Assembly: GCF_017487345.1 (NCBI RefSeq)
Contig: NZ_CP062006.1
Location: 998,001-1,062,000 of the forward strand
Length of the DNA: 64,000 bases
Direction: 5' to 3'
From: Brevundimonas pondensis
Lineage (GTDB): Bacteria; Pseudomonadota; Alphaproteobacteria; Caulobacterales; Caulobacteraceae
In this document: positions 8,751-22,122 of the stretch, piece after piece
How positions within the stretch are numbered: the first letter of the stretch is position 1
How the letters are laid out: each line of letters starts with the position of its first letter
Made by a program: the position numbers and the translations under genes
Notes under the pieces: generated by a model
What the model saw: only the letters and a program-made list of their open reading frames with translations
What the model was told of the DNA's origin: nothing
The model's database searches: none

Positions 8751-9053
8751 CTAGTGGCTGGCCCGAACACGCGCGGGATAGCCGGCGTTGGTCGAGGCCT
8801 GAGCCAGGACTGTCGGCGTCACTCGCACGTCGTCGTAGGTCACGGTCGCCACGGCCCGTCCGGCGTCGCCAGGGTTCACGGATACAGCCGTAACGCCCGG
8901 AACCCGCGAGATAGCGCGTCGAACGATAGGGGCGCACGTCACACAGGACACATTGGTGACATCCAGCGTCACCGTGCGTTCGGCCGCCTGCGCCGTTTCG
9001 GCAGTGAAAAGCGCCGCTGCAACTGCAAGGGCGGCGCGGATGGAAAGGGTCAT
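8751..9053 (-). CDS. merP: Periplasmic mercuric-ion binding protein
   Basis: Exactly 100 residues: a signal peptide cleaved near TAQAA (23-24), then a single heavy-metal-associated domain with the metal site SCVTCAPIV (C37, C40). The canonical MerP site is usually CxxC in the form MTCAAC; here it is SCVTC. MerP carries Hg(II) in the periplasm and hands it to MerT. It begins 19 bp after merT in the same operon. Confidence 0.92.
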   Translation of the reverse strand: MTLSIRAALAVAAALFTAETAQAAERTVTLDVTNVSCVTCAPIVRRAISRVPGVTAVSVNPGDAGRAVATVTYDDVRVTPTVLAQASTNAGYPARVRASH

Positions 9054-9072
9054 GGCCTTGATCTCCAGGAAC

Positions 9073-9483
9073 TCACGCGCCGAGTAGCAGCGGCGCAACA
9101 TAGGGAAATGCGACGGCGATGGCGACGAGCACGGACGCCGCCCAAAGCGCGATCTTGACAAGGCGGGTGGAGCCCGGTCGAGCGCAGGTCTCGCCTTCGG
9201 CGCAGGCGGTGCGAGGACGACGATAGACGCGGAAGAATCCGACACCCAGGAAAGCCACCGCCGCAACGATGAAATAGGGTTGATAGGGCGCGAGGACCGT
9301 GACGTTGCCGATCCAGGCCCCGCTGACGCCGAGCGCGAACAACACCAGCGGCAGAACACAGCAGGACGACGCGCCGATCGCGGCAGCAAGGCCTGCAACC
9401 GCCAGCCACGCACGGCTGGACGACTTGTCGGCTGGGGCCGCGGCGTTTCCGTTGGGGTTCTCGATGCCGTCCGAGGCGGCCAT
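9073..9483 (-). CDS. merT: Mercuric-ion transport protein
   Basis: A 136-residue inner-membrane protein with three predicted helices. The first helix carries the vicinal cysteines C41-C42 (GASSCCVLPLVLF), and the loop between helices 2 and 3 carries the second pair C93/C99 (TACAEGETC). These pass Hg(II) from MerP to cytosolic MerA. It is the first gene after the MerR promoter and is divergent from merR. Confidence 0.93.
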   Translation of the reverse strand: MAASDGIENPNGNAAAPADKSSSRAWLAVAGLAAAIGASSCCVLPLVLFALGVSGAWIGNVTVLAPYQPYFIVAAVAFLGVGFFRVYRRPRTACAEGETCARPGSTRLVKIALWAASVLVAIAVAFPYVAPLLLGA

Positions 9484-9512
9484 TGCCCACTCCTTCTCTT
9501 GGTGATGAAGGC

Positions 9513-9543
9513 AAGATAGGGTCTGTAGCGACTACAGATACAA
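9513..9543 (-). promoter_or_regulatory. MerR-controlled mer promoter/operator
   Basis: On the minus strand: TTGTAT (9543-9538), a 19-bp spacer, TATCTT (9518-9513). The spacer contains the perfect dyad TCTGTAG-TCG-CTACAGA (9522-9538). The over-long 19-bp spacer with a central dyad is the hallmark of MerR-type activation by DNA untwisting. It drives merT-merP-merA; merR reads away from it. Confidence 0.93.
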
Positions 9544-9557
9544 GGGCTTTATCTTCG

Positions 9558-10001
9558 ATGGACAAATTCGCCCTGCGTGACACGACGCCGCAGTTCGCGA
9601 TCGGCGTGCTGTCGCGCCGAACCGGCGTCAACATCGAGACCGTCCGCTACTATGAGCGGATCGGCTTGATCCCTGCGCCGGCTCGCAGCGACGGGGGGCA
9701 CCGCCTCTACGGCGGGGGGCACCTCCTTCGGTTAAACTTCGTTCGGCGGGCTCGTGATCTCGGTTTCACGCTGAATGAGGTTCGAGCCCTGCTGGACTTG
9801 GCGGAACAGCGGGATCGACCCTGTACCGAGGTCCGCGAAGTGGCCGCCGTGCACCTGACTGATGTGCGCTCCAAGATCGTCAGCTTGCGGGCGATGGAGC
9901 GGGTTCTTTCCGACATGGTGGCCCGTTGCGCCGAAGGCTCGACGCCGGACTGCCCCATCATCGAGGCGCTGTTCGACACCGAAGCGGTGCACCCCGTTTG
10001 A
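9558..10001 (+). CDS. merR: Mercury-responsive transcriptional regulator
   Basis: A 147-residue MerR protein. The DNA-binding domain spans residues 12-80 (IGVLSRRTGVNIETVRYYER), followed by a dimerisation helix. The three Hg(II)-binding cysteines are present: C89 (DRPCTEV), C124 and C132 (ARCAEGSTPDCPI). It represses the mer promoter without mercury and activates it when mercury is bound. ATG 9558 is chosen over the upstream in-frame start at 9483 because it gives the standard length and leaves the operator outside the coding region. Confidence 0.93.
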   Translation: MDKFALRDTTPQFAIGVLSRRTGVNIETVRYYERIGLIPAPARSDGGHRLYGGGHLLRLNFVRRARDLGFTLNEVRALLDLAEQRDRPCTEVREVAAVHLTDVRSKIVSLRAMERVLSDMVARCAEGSTPDCPIIEALFDTEAVHPV

Positions 10002-10462
10002 TGGGTTGCGAAATTTAAGTCGATGATTTCTACGCCGTCATAGGGTGTGGGTGGTGGCCGTCCTTCTGGCCTTCAGGAGCTACAACAACCTCGGCGACCT
10101 CGGTCGGCTTCGTCATATCGGCCTGTTTGTCGTCAGCGCCACCTTGCCGGCCCTCAGCCAGACGCGCGCGCCCCTTCCTCCGGCGGTTGACCGACGGCGT
10201 TGGTCTCTTCGCCCTGGCGCCGTGTCTGCGCGGACTGCTGGCGATCAGCCTGGCTGCTGCGGCGGGCGGGGCGATCCGCACCTGCAGGATCACGTGCAGG
10301 ACAAGGGGACGGATGAGACTACGCATGCCGATCCCTATGTGATCGACGAGCGACACAGGCGCTGGCCGTGGTCCAGGCGGTGAGGCCGCTCGCTCTCCTG
10401 TCTCTGTCATTGACCGGCGGCGGAACCGCCGGCCGACGACGAAGGCGTGAACCCCCTGTGGA
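10002..10462. other. 461-bp gap with no recognisable gene
   Basis: Both strands contain open frames (for example plus 10045-10383), but their composition is biased, they match no family I know, and they lack convincing ribosome binding sites. The only structure noted is a 7-bp GC stem at 10414-10420/10426-10432, close after the anchor-protein gene on the minus strand; it has no T-run. Confidence 0.5.
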
Positions 10463-11110
10463 TCAGACGACGCGTTTCACTTCGGTGTAGGCACCTTCGG
10501 TCTTGAGGGTGACTGTCACGGGTGCGCCCGTGCGATTGCGCCAGAACCAGCCGTGACTGCCGGTGAAGGCCGCCGTCAGTTCGCCGGTTTCGCTCTGGGA
10601 CGAGCCCTTGCCGTAGCCGTGGTAGGAGACGCCGGGGCGATCCGCGTGGGTGTCGAAGTTCAGGCGTCCGCCGCTGCTCGTCCAGGTGAAGCGGGCCTTG
10701 GCGCCCTCCGTCATGACCAGTTTGATTTCGGCGCCCTGGTCGGGCGCCAGGGTCAGTATGGTTTCATCGGTGCGCTGGCCGGAGGCGGCGTCGGGCGCCG
10801 GGCTGGCGGCCGCGGATTGGGCGACCGCAGCGACGACGACGGGCGCTGGACTCGCCTCGATCGGAGCCGCGGCTGCAGCGGCGTCCATCGCCTCGTCCGC
10901 CTTGGCTTCCGCAGCCAGGGAGACCTTGATCCGGCCCATCTCGGTCAGGCCGAAGACCGTTCCCACCCGGGTCGGATCGACGCCGTACTCGGACGGCAGG
11001 ACGACAGTGACGAGCAGGCCGGCGGCGACGACGGCGGCGATGCCGGTCGAGCGGAGCAACTGACCCGTGGTGGGCAGGTCGGACAGGCGGGGTTTGTCAG
11101 CGTTGTACAT
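10463..11110 (-). CDS. Transmembrane anchor protein of the Czc/HupE efflux operon
   Basis: 215 residues: a short cytoplasmic N-terminus (MYNADKPRLSDLPTTGQLLR), one membrane helix (about 23-41), an Ala/Pro-rich periplasmic linker, and a C-terminal beta-rich domain (about 112-215) with WFWRNRTGAPVTVTLK. Proteins of this architecture recur beside HupE and CzcA genes and are usually labelled transmembrane anchor protein. Their function is not established. It is the last gene of the operon, 15 bp after hupE. It may stabilise or regulate the transporter in the envelope. Confidence 0.75.
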   Translation of the reverse strand: MYNADKPRLSDLPTTGQLLRSTGIAAVVAAGLLVTVVLPSEYGVDPTRVGTVFGLTEMGRIKVSLAAEAKADEAMDAAAAAAPIEASPAPVVVAAVAQSAAASPAPDAASGQRTDETILTLAPDQGAEIKLVMTEGAKARFTWTSSGGRLNFDTHADRPGVSYHGYGKGSSQSETGELTAAFTGSHGWFWRNRTGAPVTVTLKTEGAYTEVKRVV

Positions 11111-11125
11111 GGTTCAGGTCTCCGG

Positions 11126-11857
11126 TCAGGCGACGAAATAGCCGACGAGCTGGTAGCCCGTCAGAATGAAGCCGAGGGTCATGAGGACGACGTTGGCGAG
11201 ATAGGCGTGTTTGAAAAAGCTCTCGCTGCGGCGCCAGAAACCCATGACGATGAGGATGGCGCCGAGCGCCAGAAGCTGGCCGATCTCCACGCCGATGTTG
11301 AAGGCGACGAGATTGACCAACAGGCCGTCGGGGGACAGCTGGAAGTCCTGCAGCTTGGTGGCCAGGCCGAAGCCGTGGAACAGGCCGAACACCAGGGTGG
11401 CGACCTTGGTGTTGGGCTGGAAGCCGAACCAGCGCTGGAAGGCGCCCAGGTTGTCGAGCGCCTTGTAGACGACCGACAGGCCGATGATCGCATCCACCAG
11501 GTAGCTGGAGACGCTGATGTTGGTCAGCACGCCGAGCAGCAGGGTCGTGGAGTGACCGATGGCGAACATGGTCACGTAGATGCTGATGTCTTTCAGCCGG
11601 TAGAGGAAGAAGATCACCCCGAACAGGAACAGCAGGTGGTCGTACCCGGTCACCATGTGCTTGGCGCCGAGATAGACGAACGGCCAGAAGACGATCCCGG
11701 AGGTTTCCTGGATATAGCCCTTGTCGCCCTCGGCCACGCCGTGGGCGAGCGCCTGGGCGGCGGCGCCGTCGATGATGAAGAAGATGAGGACGGCCAGAAG
11801 CGCCGTCGCTGGGGATTTCAGCCAGGACCAGGGGTCGTGGCGGGACGCGATTGTCAT
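11126..11857 (-). CDS. HupE/UreJ-family membrane protein
   Basis: A 243-residue protein with about seven membrane helices and the HupE-type signature LGAKHMVTGYDHLLFLFGV, plus later polar motifs (FGLFHGFGLATKL, NIGVEIGQLLALG). HupE/UreJ proteins are known or proposed metal (nickel/cobalt) permeases with histidine-aspartate motifs in helix 1 or 2. Finding one inside a czc efflux operon suggests metal handling coupled to RND export. The direction of transport cannot be read from sequence. It lies 77 bp after czcA with a stable hairpin between. Confidence 0.82.
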   Translation of the reverse strand: MTIASRHDPWSWLKSPATALLAVLIFFIIDGAAAQALAHGVAEGDKGYIQETSGIVFWPFVYLGAKHMVTGYDHLLFLFGVIFFLYRLKDISIYVTMFAIGHSTTLLLGVLTNISVSSYLVDAIIGLSVVYKALDNLGAFQRWFGFQPNTKVATLVFGLFHGFGLATKLQDFQLSPDGLLVNLVAFNIGVEIGQLLALGAILIVMGFWRRSESFFKHAYLANVVLMTLGFILTGYQLVGYFVA

Positions 11858-11899
11858 GTGAATCCTCTTGGGCGGAAATCGAGTGTGCGGGAGGAAGGG

Positions 11900-11925
11900 G
11901 GCGGCGCGGCCGAAGCCGCGCCGCC
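11900..11925 (-). terminator. UUCG-capped hairpin between czcA and hupE
   Basis: An 11-bp perfect GC stem (11900-11910 with 11915-11925). On the transcribed minus strand the loop reads TTCG, an ultrastable tetraloop. CCCTTCCTCC follows, not a T-run. It probably acts as a partial terminator or an RNA-stability element that sets lower expression of the two downstream genes. Confidence 0.6.
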
Positions 11926-11934
11926 CGGACGCCC

Positions 11935-16411
<4,477 letters not shown>

Positions 16412-16415
<4 letters not shown>

Positions 16416-17710
16416 GGTTGGATCTCCGGGCCGATCAGATCGGCATGGGCGCCGGTCAGCCGGTCAAGGCGGGCGCGATCAAGATGGAAGGCCTGAAGCG
16501 CCGTCACGCGGCGCGCCCGGGTCTGCAACAGGGCCGTGTGGGCGCTCATGACGTCGTTGTAGGTGAAGCCGCCGCGCGCGAAGCCGTCCCGGACCAGGGT
16601 CACGGCGCGTTGCGCTTGCGGCAGGGTTTCCTCGGCGATGCGTCGGGCTTCGTTCGCCCGCGCCAGCAGTTGGACCTGCAGGCGGGCGATCTCGCGTTCG
16701 CGGTCGATGCGCAAGGCGTTCATGTCCGCCTGAGCGGCATGGCCTTCGGCGCGCGCGCGGTCGATGGCGCCCTGGTTTCGATCATAACGCTGCAGGGGGA
16801 TCGATCCGCCGACGACGAGGGCGACCTCGCTGTCCCAGATGTGCCGGACGCCGACGCTGACCGTGGGGTCGGGAACAGCGCGCGCCTCCTCGACGCGGGC
16901 GCGGCCCTCGGCGATGGAACGCTGGGCCGCGAAGACGTCCAGATCGGCCTGGGCGGGCGCGCCCGCCGCGACGCGGGCGGCGCTGACGTCCTCGAACGCG
17001 GCGGCGCCGATGACGAAATCTGCGCCGCCGTCCCAGAACTTGGCCAGGGTGATGCGGGCCATGCGCACCGTGATCTCGGCCTGGTCGAAGTCGATCTGGG
17101 CCTGGGCCAGTTCGGCTTCGGCGCGGGCTCCGGCGAACAGCGGGTCACGCGCAGCTTTCACCCGGCGTTGCACTTCCGTCTGGAAGCGCTCGGCCAGGAC
17201 GAGCCGTTCGCGGGCGATCTCCAGCTGGGCTTCGGCCGTCAGGACTTCGGACCAGTTGCGCTGGACCCGTTCAAGCCGGTCCAATTGGGCCACGCGGGCC
17301 TGGGCGGCGACGAGACCGGTTTCTCCGCGCGCCAGCGTCACCCGGGCGGAACGGTCTCCGCCTCTCTCCAGGCGCTGCTCATAGGAGAGGGTCGTCTCGG
17401 TTCGGCCGAGAATGTCTCCTCCGCCGAACGTGGGGAGGTTCTCGACCATCAGGCCGACGACAGGGTTCGGGCGAGCGTCAGCCTGCCGCACGCCGGCTTG
17501 CGCCGCCTCTGTGCGAGCGGCGGTTCCGGCCAGGGCGGGATCGGCCCCGACGGCGCGGCGTAGGGCCTCTTCCAGAGGAAGGGGGCGGGCAGGGGCGGTC
17601 GCGGGCGTCGCCTGGGCGAGCGCCTCGACGGGCGGCCAGGCCGCCGCGAGTGTGAGCGCGAGGGCCGAAACGGCCGCACGACGCGCCCACGATCCGGCGG
17701 GGCCGGACAT
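16412..17710 (-). CDS. czcC: RND efflux outer-membrane channel (CzcC/TolC type)
   Basis: 432 residues with a signal peptide (cleavage near VEALAQA) and two repeats of the outer-membrane efflux domain rich in long coiled helices. It completes the CzcCBA channel through the outer membrane. ATG 17710 is preferred over the in-frame TTG 17722. It is the first structural gene of the czcCBA-hupE-anchor operon and sits 60 bp after the His-rich small protein. Confidence 0.9.
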
Positions 17711-17770
17711 GGGATGTCTCAAGGATAGTCTCCAGAACAGGGGCGCGCGCGGCCGAGCGGCCGCGCAGGA

Positions 17771-18196
17771 TCAGGCGATCAGGCGCGCGTGTCTTGGAGG
17801 GCGTGAAGGGCCGTCGCCGGTGAGGCCGGGCGGCAGGGCGTGAGGCGAAGGCCCCAGGTCGACGGCGGCCATGAGGCCGGATCCGGCGGGATGCGCCGGG
17901 CTGGTCAAGGCGAGGTGGATATCGCCGCCGCCGTTGTGGTGATGATTATAGGGGGCGTCCTGGCCATTATCGGCGGCGTCGAGAGACGCGTCGCTTCCCG
18001 GCGTTTCACCGGCCTGGACCTGATCGGGGTGATGATCGTGGTCGTGGGCCACGTCCGCCATGGCCTCATAGGACACGCCGGGGAACTGTGTGCCGTGTTG
18101 GACGCGGTGCTGGTTGTTGAGCACCCCATGCATCTGCACCGCGACCATGATGGTCACGCCGAGATAGATGCAAAGGAGGCGGATCAGTCGCGGCAA
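17771..18196 (-). CDS. His-rich small exported or membrane protein leading the czc operon (CzcI-like position)
   Basis: 141 residues beginning with a hydrophobic segment (LIRLLCIYLGVTIMVAVQM), then a region dense in His and Asp (AHDHDHHPDQ; YNHHHNGG) and a proline-rich tail. No catalytic motif is visible. Its place before czcC and its histidine clusters suggest periplasmic metal buffering or a CzcI-like regulatory role. The start is TTG 18196 with GGGAA eight bases upstream; no ATG exists before the hydrophobic segment. The 93 bp upstream hold no recognisable operator. Confidence 0.6.
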   Translation of the reverse strand: MPRLIRLLCIYLGVTIMVAVQMHGVLNNQHRVQHGTQFPGVSYEAMADVAHDHDHHPDQVQAGETPGSDASLDAADNGQDAPYNHHHNGGGDIHLALTSPAHPAGSGLMAAVDLGPSPHALPPGLTGDGPSRPPRHARLIA

Positions 18197-18289
18197 GTTG
18201 AAAATTCCCAGATCAAATTCCGTTAGGGGAAAATCGTATCCCGCGCAACGGACTGATGGTCGCTGGGGCGGAGGGCGGCGCGGCCATCG

Positions 18290-19417
18290 TCACGCTTCGG
18301 CCCGTCGGCGGGCCATGGCCCGCCGACGAAGCCACATGATCAGGCCCGTGATCGACAGGATCACCGGGGAGACGCCGCCCAGGACGATGATGGTCTGCCA
18401 GATCAGGCCGGTGTCGCCGCCGTCGTGGATGTTGCGCATCCAGCGGGAGAGGGGATCACCACCGCCCGTCGGACCTTGGCCAGGCTTGATCTGGCCGGAG
18501 GCGTCGACGATCTGCAGGGTTGTGGGAGCTGGTTGTCCCGGCGGGGCGATCTGAATGCGCCAGGAGGGCTCATTTCCTATGATCGGCGCGCTGATGCTGA
18601 TGATCCGGGCCCCCGCCGTCGAGGCTTGGGCGCTTCGGAGCACGGCGTCGATCTCAAGACTGGGATGGGGGATCGGCGGGGCGAAGCGGTCGCCCTGCGG
18701 CGCGGAGGATCCGGCTTCGGCTTGGTGGACCCCGAACAGGGCGCGGCTGGTCTGGGGGAAGGATATGTAGACACGGGTCAGGGACAGGACGGCCAGCGGC
18801 AGGCAGATCCAGAAACCGATCATGTGGTGCAGGTTGAACAGCATGGACGGACCGCGGCGCCAGCGCAGGGCCTTCAGCACGGCGCCGTTTCGCGGCCACC
18901 ATAACCACAGGCCGGTGGCGCAACTGACGAACATGGCCCAGCCCAGCCCGCCGACGAACTTGGGGCCGACTTTCGGAATGAAGAGAGACCCGTGCAGTCG
19001 GTGCAGCCATTGGGGTAAGGCGCGAGAGACGTCGGCCAGACCGAGAACCTTGCCGGTTGGGGGATCAATCCAGACGTTGAGATTGCGCAGTCGGCCGCCG
19101 GATGCGTCTTCTTCCTTCAGCCGAGCCACCACCACGACCGGGTCTCCCGCCTTCTCCGGCAGGCGAAGCTGGGTGAAGTCGGCCTGGCCCTTGAAGGCGG
19201 TCTCGGCGGCCTGGACATAGATCGACGGCGCCTGCCTGACGTCCGGACCGCTGACCGCATAGCGTTCGGGGTGAGTGAGGCGCTCCAGCCCGTCTTTCCA
19301 GACCAGGATGGCGCCGGAGGTCGAGAGCGGAATGATGGCGATCAACAGCCCCACGCCGATCCAGAGATGGACGTCCAGCCAGAGGCGACGCAGTCGGCTG
19401 GAAAGGGATGCGGTCAT
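18290..19417 (-). CDS. PepSY-associated transmembrane protein
   Basis: A 375-residue protein with four predicted helices: an N-terminal helix (DVHLWIGVGLLIAIIPLSTS), two central helices around LGWAMFVSCATGLWLWWPR and MIGFWICLPLAVLSL, and a C-terminal helix (IIVLGGVSPVILSITGLIMW). The periplasmic PepSY strands include LNVWIDPPTGKVLGL. The conserved histidines WLHRLHGSLF and FNLHHMIG suggest heme or metal binding, as in PepSY_TM reductases paired with TonB receptors. It is divergent from the ZnuD-like receptor gene and may share its regulation. Confidence 0.82.
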   Translation of the reverse strand: MTASLSSRLRRLWLDVHLWIGVGLLIAIIPLSTSGAILVWKDGLERLTHPERYAVSGPDVRQAPSIYVQAAETAFKGQADFTQLRLPEKAGDPVVVVARLKEEDASGGRLRNLNVWIDPPTGKVLGLADVSRALPQWLHRLHGSLFIPKVGPKFVGGLGWAMFVSCATGLWLWWPRNGAVLKALRWRRGPSMLFNLHHMIGFWICLPLAVLSLTRVYISFPQTSRALFGVHQAEAGSSAPQGDRFAPPIPHPSLEIDAVLRSAQASTAGARIISISAPIIGNEPSWRIQIAPPGQPAPTTLQIVDASGQIKPGQGPTGGGDPLSRWMRNIHDGGDTGLIWQTIIVLGGVSPVILSITGLIMWLRRRAMARRRAEA

Positions 19418-19543
19418 GATGGGCTCACGATGGGCGCTTTCGTCCTTAGCAGGCTGATTTTCAGTCGCAAGTCCGTCGCAACGGAATGGTCGACGGGCGG
19501 CCCGGAAGGAGGGCGAAGGTCGAGGCGTCTTGACGGGTCGTGA

Positions 19544-19558
19544 TGTTATCTCATAACA
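19544..19558 (+). promoter_or_regulatory. Zur-like operator
   Basis: TGTTAT-CTC-ATAACA is a perfect 6-bp inverted repeat with a 3-bp centre, 36 bp before the receptor start. It resembles GTTAT/ATAAC-type zinc-uptake (Zur) boxes of Alphaproteobacteria. Its position before a ZnuD-like receptor supports zinc-repressed expression. It may also control the divergent PepSY gene. Confidence 0.6.
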
Positions 19559-19593
19559 GGTTGCGGCGCGGTCTTCGCCGTCCGAGGTTCCCC

Positions 19594-21648
19594 ATGTCTG
19601 TATCGCTTTCCCCCGTCCGGTCGCCGCGTCTTCTCCTCCTGACGGCCGCCGCCTGGAGCTGCCTGGCCGGGGCCGCCGCCGCCCAGAGCCAGGCCCAGGC
19701 CCAGAAGGCGCCGGAGGAGGTCGTCGAGGTGGCGGACGTGATCGTCACGGCGGCGCCCTATGGCGTCAGCCACCGCGCCACCGTGATCGCCACCGACGTG
19801 CTGGACGAAGAGGCCCTGGCCGTTGCGCCGGCCTCGTCCCTGGGAGATCTTCTGGCCGGGCGGCCCGGCCTGCGGTCGACCAGCTTCGCGCCCGGCGCCA
19901 GTCGCCCGGTCATTCGCGGCCTGTCCGGTCCGCGGGTCCAGGTTCTGAGCAATGGCATCGGCCTGATCGACGCCAGTTCCATCTCGCCCGACCACGCCGT
20001 GGCGACGGATCCGGCCGAGGCCAGCCGGGTCGAGATCATCCGCGGGCCGGCGACCCTGGTCTATGGCGGCTCCGCCATCGGCGGGGTGGTCAACATCATC
20101 GACGACCGGGTTCCGACGGAACTGCCGGAAGGCGGCCTTTCGGGCGTGGTCTCCACCCAGGCCTCCAGCGTCGACGACGGACGCAGCCTCTTCGGCCGCG
20201 TCACCATCGGCGCGGGCCCCTTCGCCTTCAACATCGACGGCGTGCGGCGCAAGACCGACGACTATGACATCCCGTCGCCTGCGATCTCTCGCCGCCTGGC
20301 CGAAGCCGAAGGCGTCGAGCGCGGACCGGGCGGGACCCAGGCCAACAGCTATACCGATCTGACGACCTGGGGCGTCGGCGGCTCCTACATCGGCTCCAAG
20401 GGCTTCATCGGCGTCTCCTACAAGGACACGCAGAGCGAATACGGCACCGTCGCCGAACCCGATGTCTTCATAGACCTCGACCAGACGCGCGAGGACGTGC
20501 GCGGCGAATACCGGTTCGAGGCGGGGCCTTTCAAAGCGATCCGCGGCGCCTACGGCCATGCCGAATACACCCATACCGAGTTCGAAGGACCGGGCGAGCC
20601 GGGCACGGTGTTCAACTCGGACGGCCAGGAAGTGCGGATTGACCTGGTCCAGCGCGAACGGAACGGCTGGAACGGTGCGGTCGGCGTCCAGGGCCTGTCA
20701 CGCACCTTCGAAGCGGTCGGCGCCGAGGCCTATATCCCCTCGGTCGATATCGAGGAGACGGGCGTCTACACCGTCCAGCGCCTTGACCGCGGCGGCCTCG
20801 GCTTCGAAGGCGGTCTGCGGTTCGATCGACGCACCCTGGCGGCCACGCCGCTGGGAACCGCGGATCAGGTGGAGCGCCGGTTTGACAACTGGTCGGCGTC
20901 CGGCGCGGTCTTCCTGCGCCCGGCTCCGGGCCTCTTCCTCGGCCTGAGCCTGGCGCGTAACGAGCGGGCGCCCAGCGAGGTCGAGCTGTTCGCGAACGGC
21001 CTGCACGTCGCCACGGCCGCCTATGAGGCCGGGGATGTCGACCTGGACTCCGAGAAGGTGACGACCCTGGAGGCCACGGCCCACTACGACAAGGGCCGCT
21101 TCAGCGGGGACCTCCACCTGTACGGATCCAAATACGACGGCTTCATCGACGAGCGGCCCACGGGCGAGAGTTTCGACGCCGAGGGCGAGCTCTTCCCGAT
21201 CTATCAGTTCGTCCAGACCGGGGCGGACTTCTATGGTTTCGAGGCCGAAGGCGCCTACGCCCTGTGGGAGAGCGGCGCGCGCAAGCTGTCGCTGGAAGGC
21301 GCCGCCGACTACGTCAAGGCCGACACCGACCTGGGACCGGCGGCGCGGATCCCGCCCTATTCGGCGACCGCCCGCCTGGCGTGGACGTCAAAGCCGTTCG
21401 ACGCCGCCGTCGAGGTGCGCCGGGTCGGCCTGCAGGACGAGGTGGCCGAGGGGGAAATGCCGACGGACGGCTATACCCTGCTGAATCTCTCGGGGGCCTG
21501 GAGGCCGTTGGCGGACCGCAATGTGACGGTCTTCGCCGAGGCCCGGAACCTGACCAACGAGGAGGCGCGCGAGCACGTCTCCTTCCTCAAGGACATCGCG
21601 CCCCTGCCGGGCCGTAATCTGCGCCTCGGCGTGGCCTACCGGTTCTAG
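19594..21648 (+). CDS. TonB-dependent receptor, ZnuD-like (probable zinc uptake)
   Basis: 684 residues: a signal peptide (ending AGAAAAQS), a plug with the block RGLSGPRVQVLSNGIG and SSISPDHAVATDPAEASRVE, which strongly resembles the ZnuD zinc receptor plug, and a short beta-barrel of about 500 residues ending LRLGVAYRF. The size (under 700 residues) also fits ZnuD. ATG 19594 with GAGG upstream is preferred; the longer frame from 19540 would place the Zur-like palindrome inside the coding sequence. A MerC-like gene follows after 7 bp. Confidence 0.85.
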   Translation: MSVSLSPVRSPRLLLLTAAAWSCLAGAAAAQSQAQAQKAPEEVVEVADVIVTAAPYGVSHRATVIATDVLDEEALAVAPASSLGDLLAGRPGLRSTSFAPGASRPVIRGLSGPRVQVLSNGIGLIDASSISPDHAVATDPAEASRVEIIRGPATLVYGGSAIGGVVNIIDDRVPTELPEGGLSGVVSTQASSVDDGRSLFGRVTIGAGPFAFNIDGVRRKTDDYDIPSPAISRRLAEAEGVERGPGGTQANSYTDLTTWGVGGSYIGSKGFIGVSYKDTQSEYGTVAEPDVFIDLDQTREDVRGEYRFEAGPFKAIRGAYGHAEYTHTEFEGPGEPGTVFNSDGQEVRIDLVQRERNGWNGAVGVQGLSRTFEAVGAEAYIPSVDIEETGVYTVQRLDRGGLGFEGGLRFDRRTLAATPLGTADQVERRFDNWSASGAVFLRPAPGLFLGLSLARNERAPSEVELFANGLHVATAAYEAGDVDLDSEKVTTLEATAHYDKGRFSGDLHLYGSKYDGFIDERPTGESFDAEGELFPIYQFVQTGADFYGFEAEGAYALWESGARKLSLEGAADYVKADTDLGPAARIPPYSATARLAWTSKPFDAAVEVRRVGLQDEVAEGEMPTDGYTLLNLSGAWRPLADRNVTVFAEARNLTNEEAREHVSFLKDIAPLPGRNLRLGVAYRF

Positions 21649-21655
21649 GCCGAAG

Positions 21656-22081
21656 ATGACGGCGACGGTGGAACAGGGGGCCGCAAGGCCAGGGATCGGC
21701 GGGCGCGCCGGAGGACGGACGGGCGACGCCCTGTCCATTCTCCTGTCCAGCCTGTGCCTGGTCCATTGCCTGGTCCTGTCCGTCGCCGCCGGCGCCCTGT
21801 CCCTGGCGGGCGCCTGGGTGCAGACGGCATGGGCGCACTGGGCCCTGGCCTTCGCCGCCGCAGCCCTGTCCGGCTGGACCCTGCTCCGGGAGCGGCGCGG
21901 CCTTTCCAGGATCGTGATCGGGCTGGCGACGCTCGGCGTGGTCCTGCTTTTTGCGGGCGCAACGGAAACGCCCTCGGCCGCCTGGGGGACGCTCGTCACC
22001 GTCTTCGGGGGACTGATCCTGATCGCCGCTCACGGACTCAACTGGCGACGTCGTTTCGCCTCGCCTTGCGGCGCCTGCTGA
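21656..22081 (+). CDS. MerC-domain inner-membrane protein
   Basis: 141 residues with four predicted helices. The first carries LSSLCLVHCLVLS, the CxxxC-type site of MerC proteins, and the C-terminus has SPCGAC. MerC is best known as a mercury transporter. Copies placed after zinc-regulated TonB receptors are more likely to act in zinc or general metal uptake. The start is 7 bp after the receptor stop, so they form one operon. It is convergent with the methyltransferase. Confidence 0.75.
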   Translation: MTATVEQGAARPGIGGRAGGRTGDALSILLSSLCLVHCLVLSVAAGALSLAGAWVQTAWAHWALAFAAAALSGWTLLRERRGLSRIVIGLATLGVVLLFAGATETPSAAWGTLVTVFGGLILIAAHGLNWRRRFASPCGAC

Positions 22082-22122
22082 ACGCCTCGACCCCTTCTGT
22101 CGATCCGGCTGATCCGGCGGCC

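Noticed and set aside
10030..10410. Overlapping plus and minus frames between merR and the anchor gene
   Set aside because: No homology, no good start signal, and biased composition; treated as non-coding.
18236..18242. CGTATCCC upstream of the czc operon as another ECF site
   Set aside because: It is on the wrong strand for czc and lacks the GAGGG box at the right distance.
19540..19593. Upstream extension of the ZnuD-like receptor to GTG 19540
   Set aside because: It would put the Zur-like palindrome inside the gene and push the signal peptide 18 residues inward.
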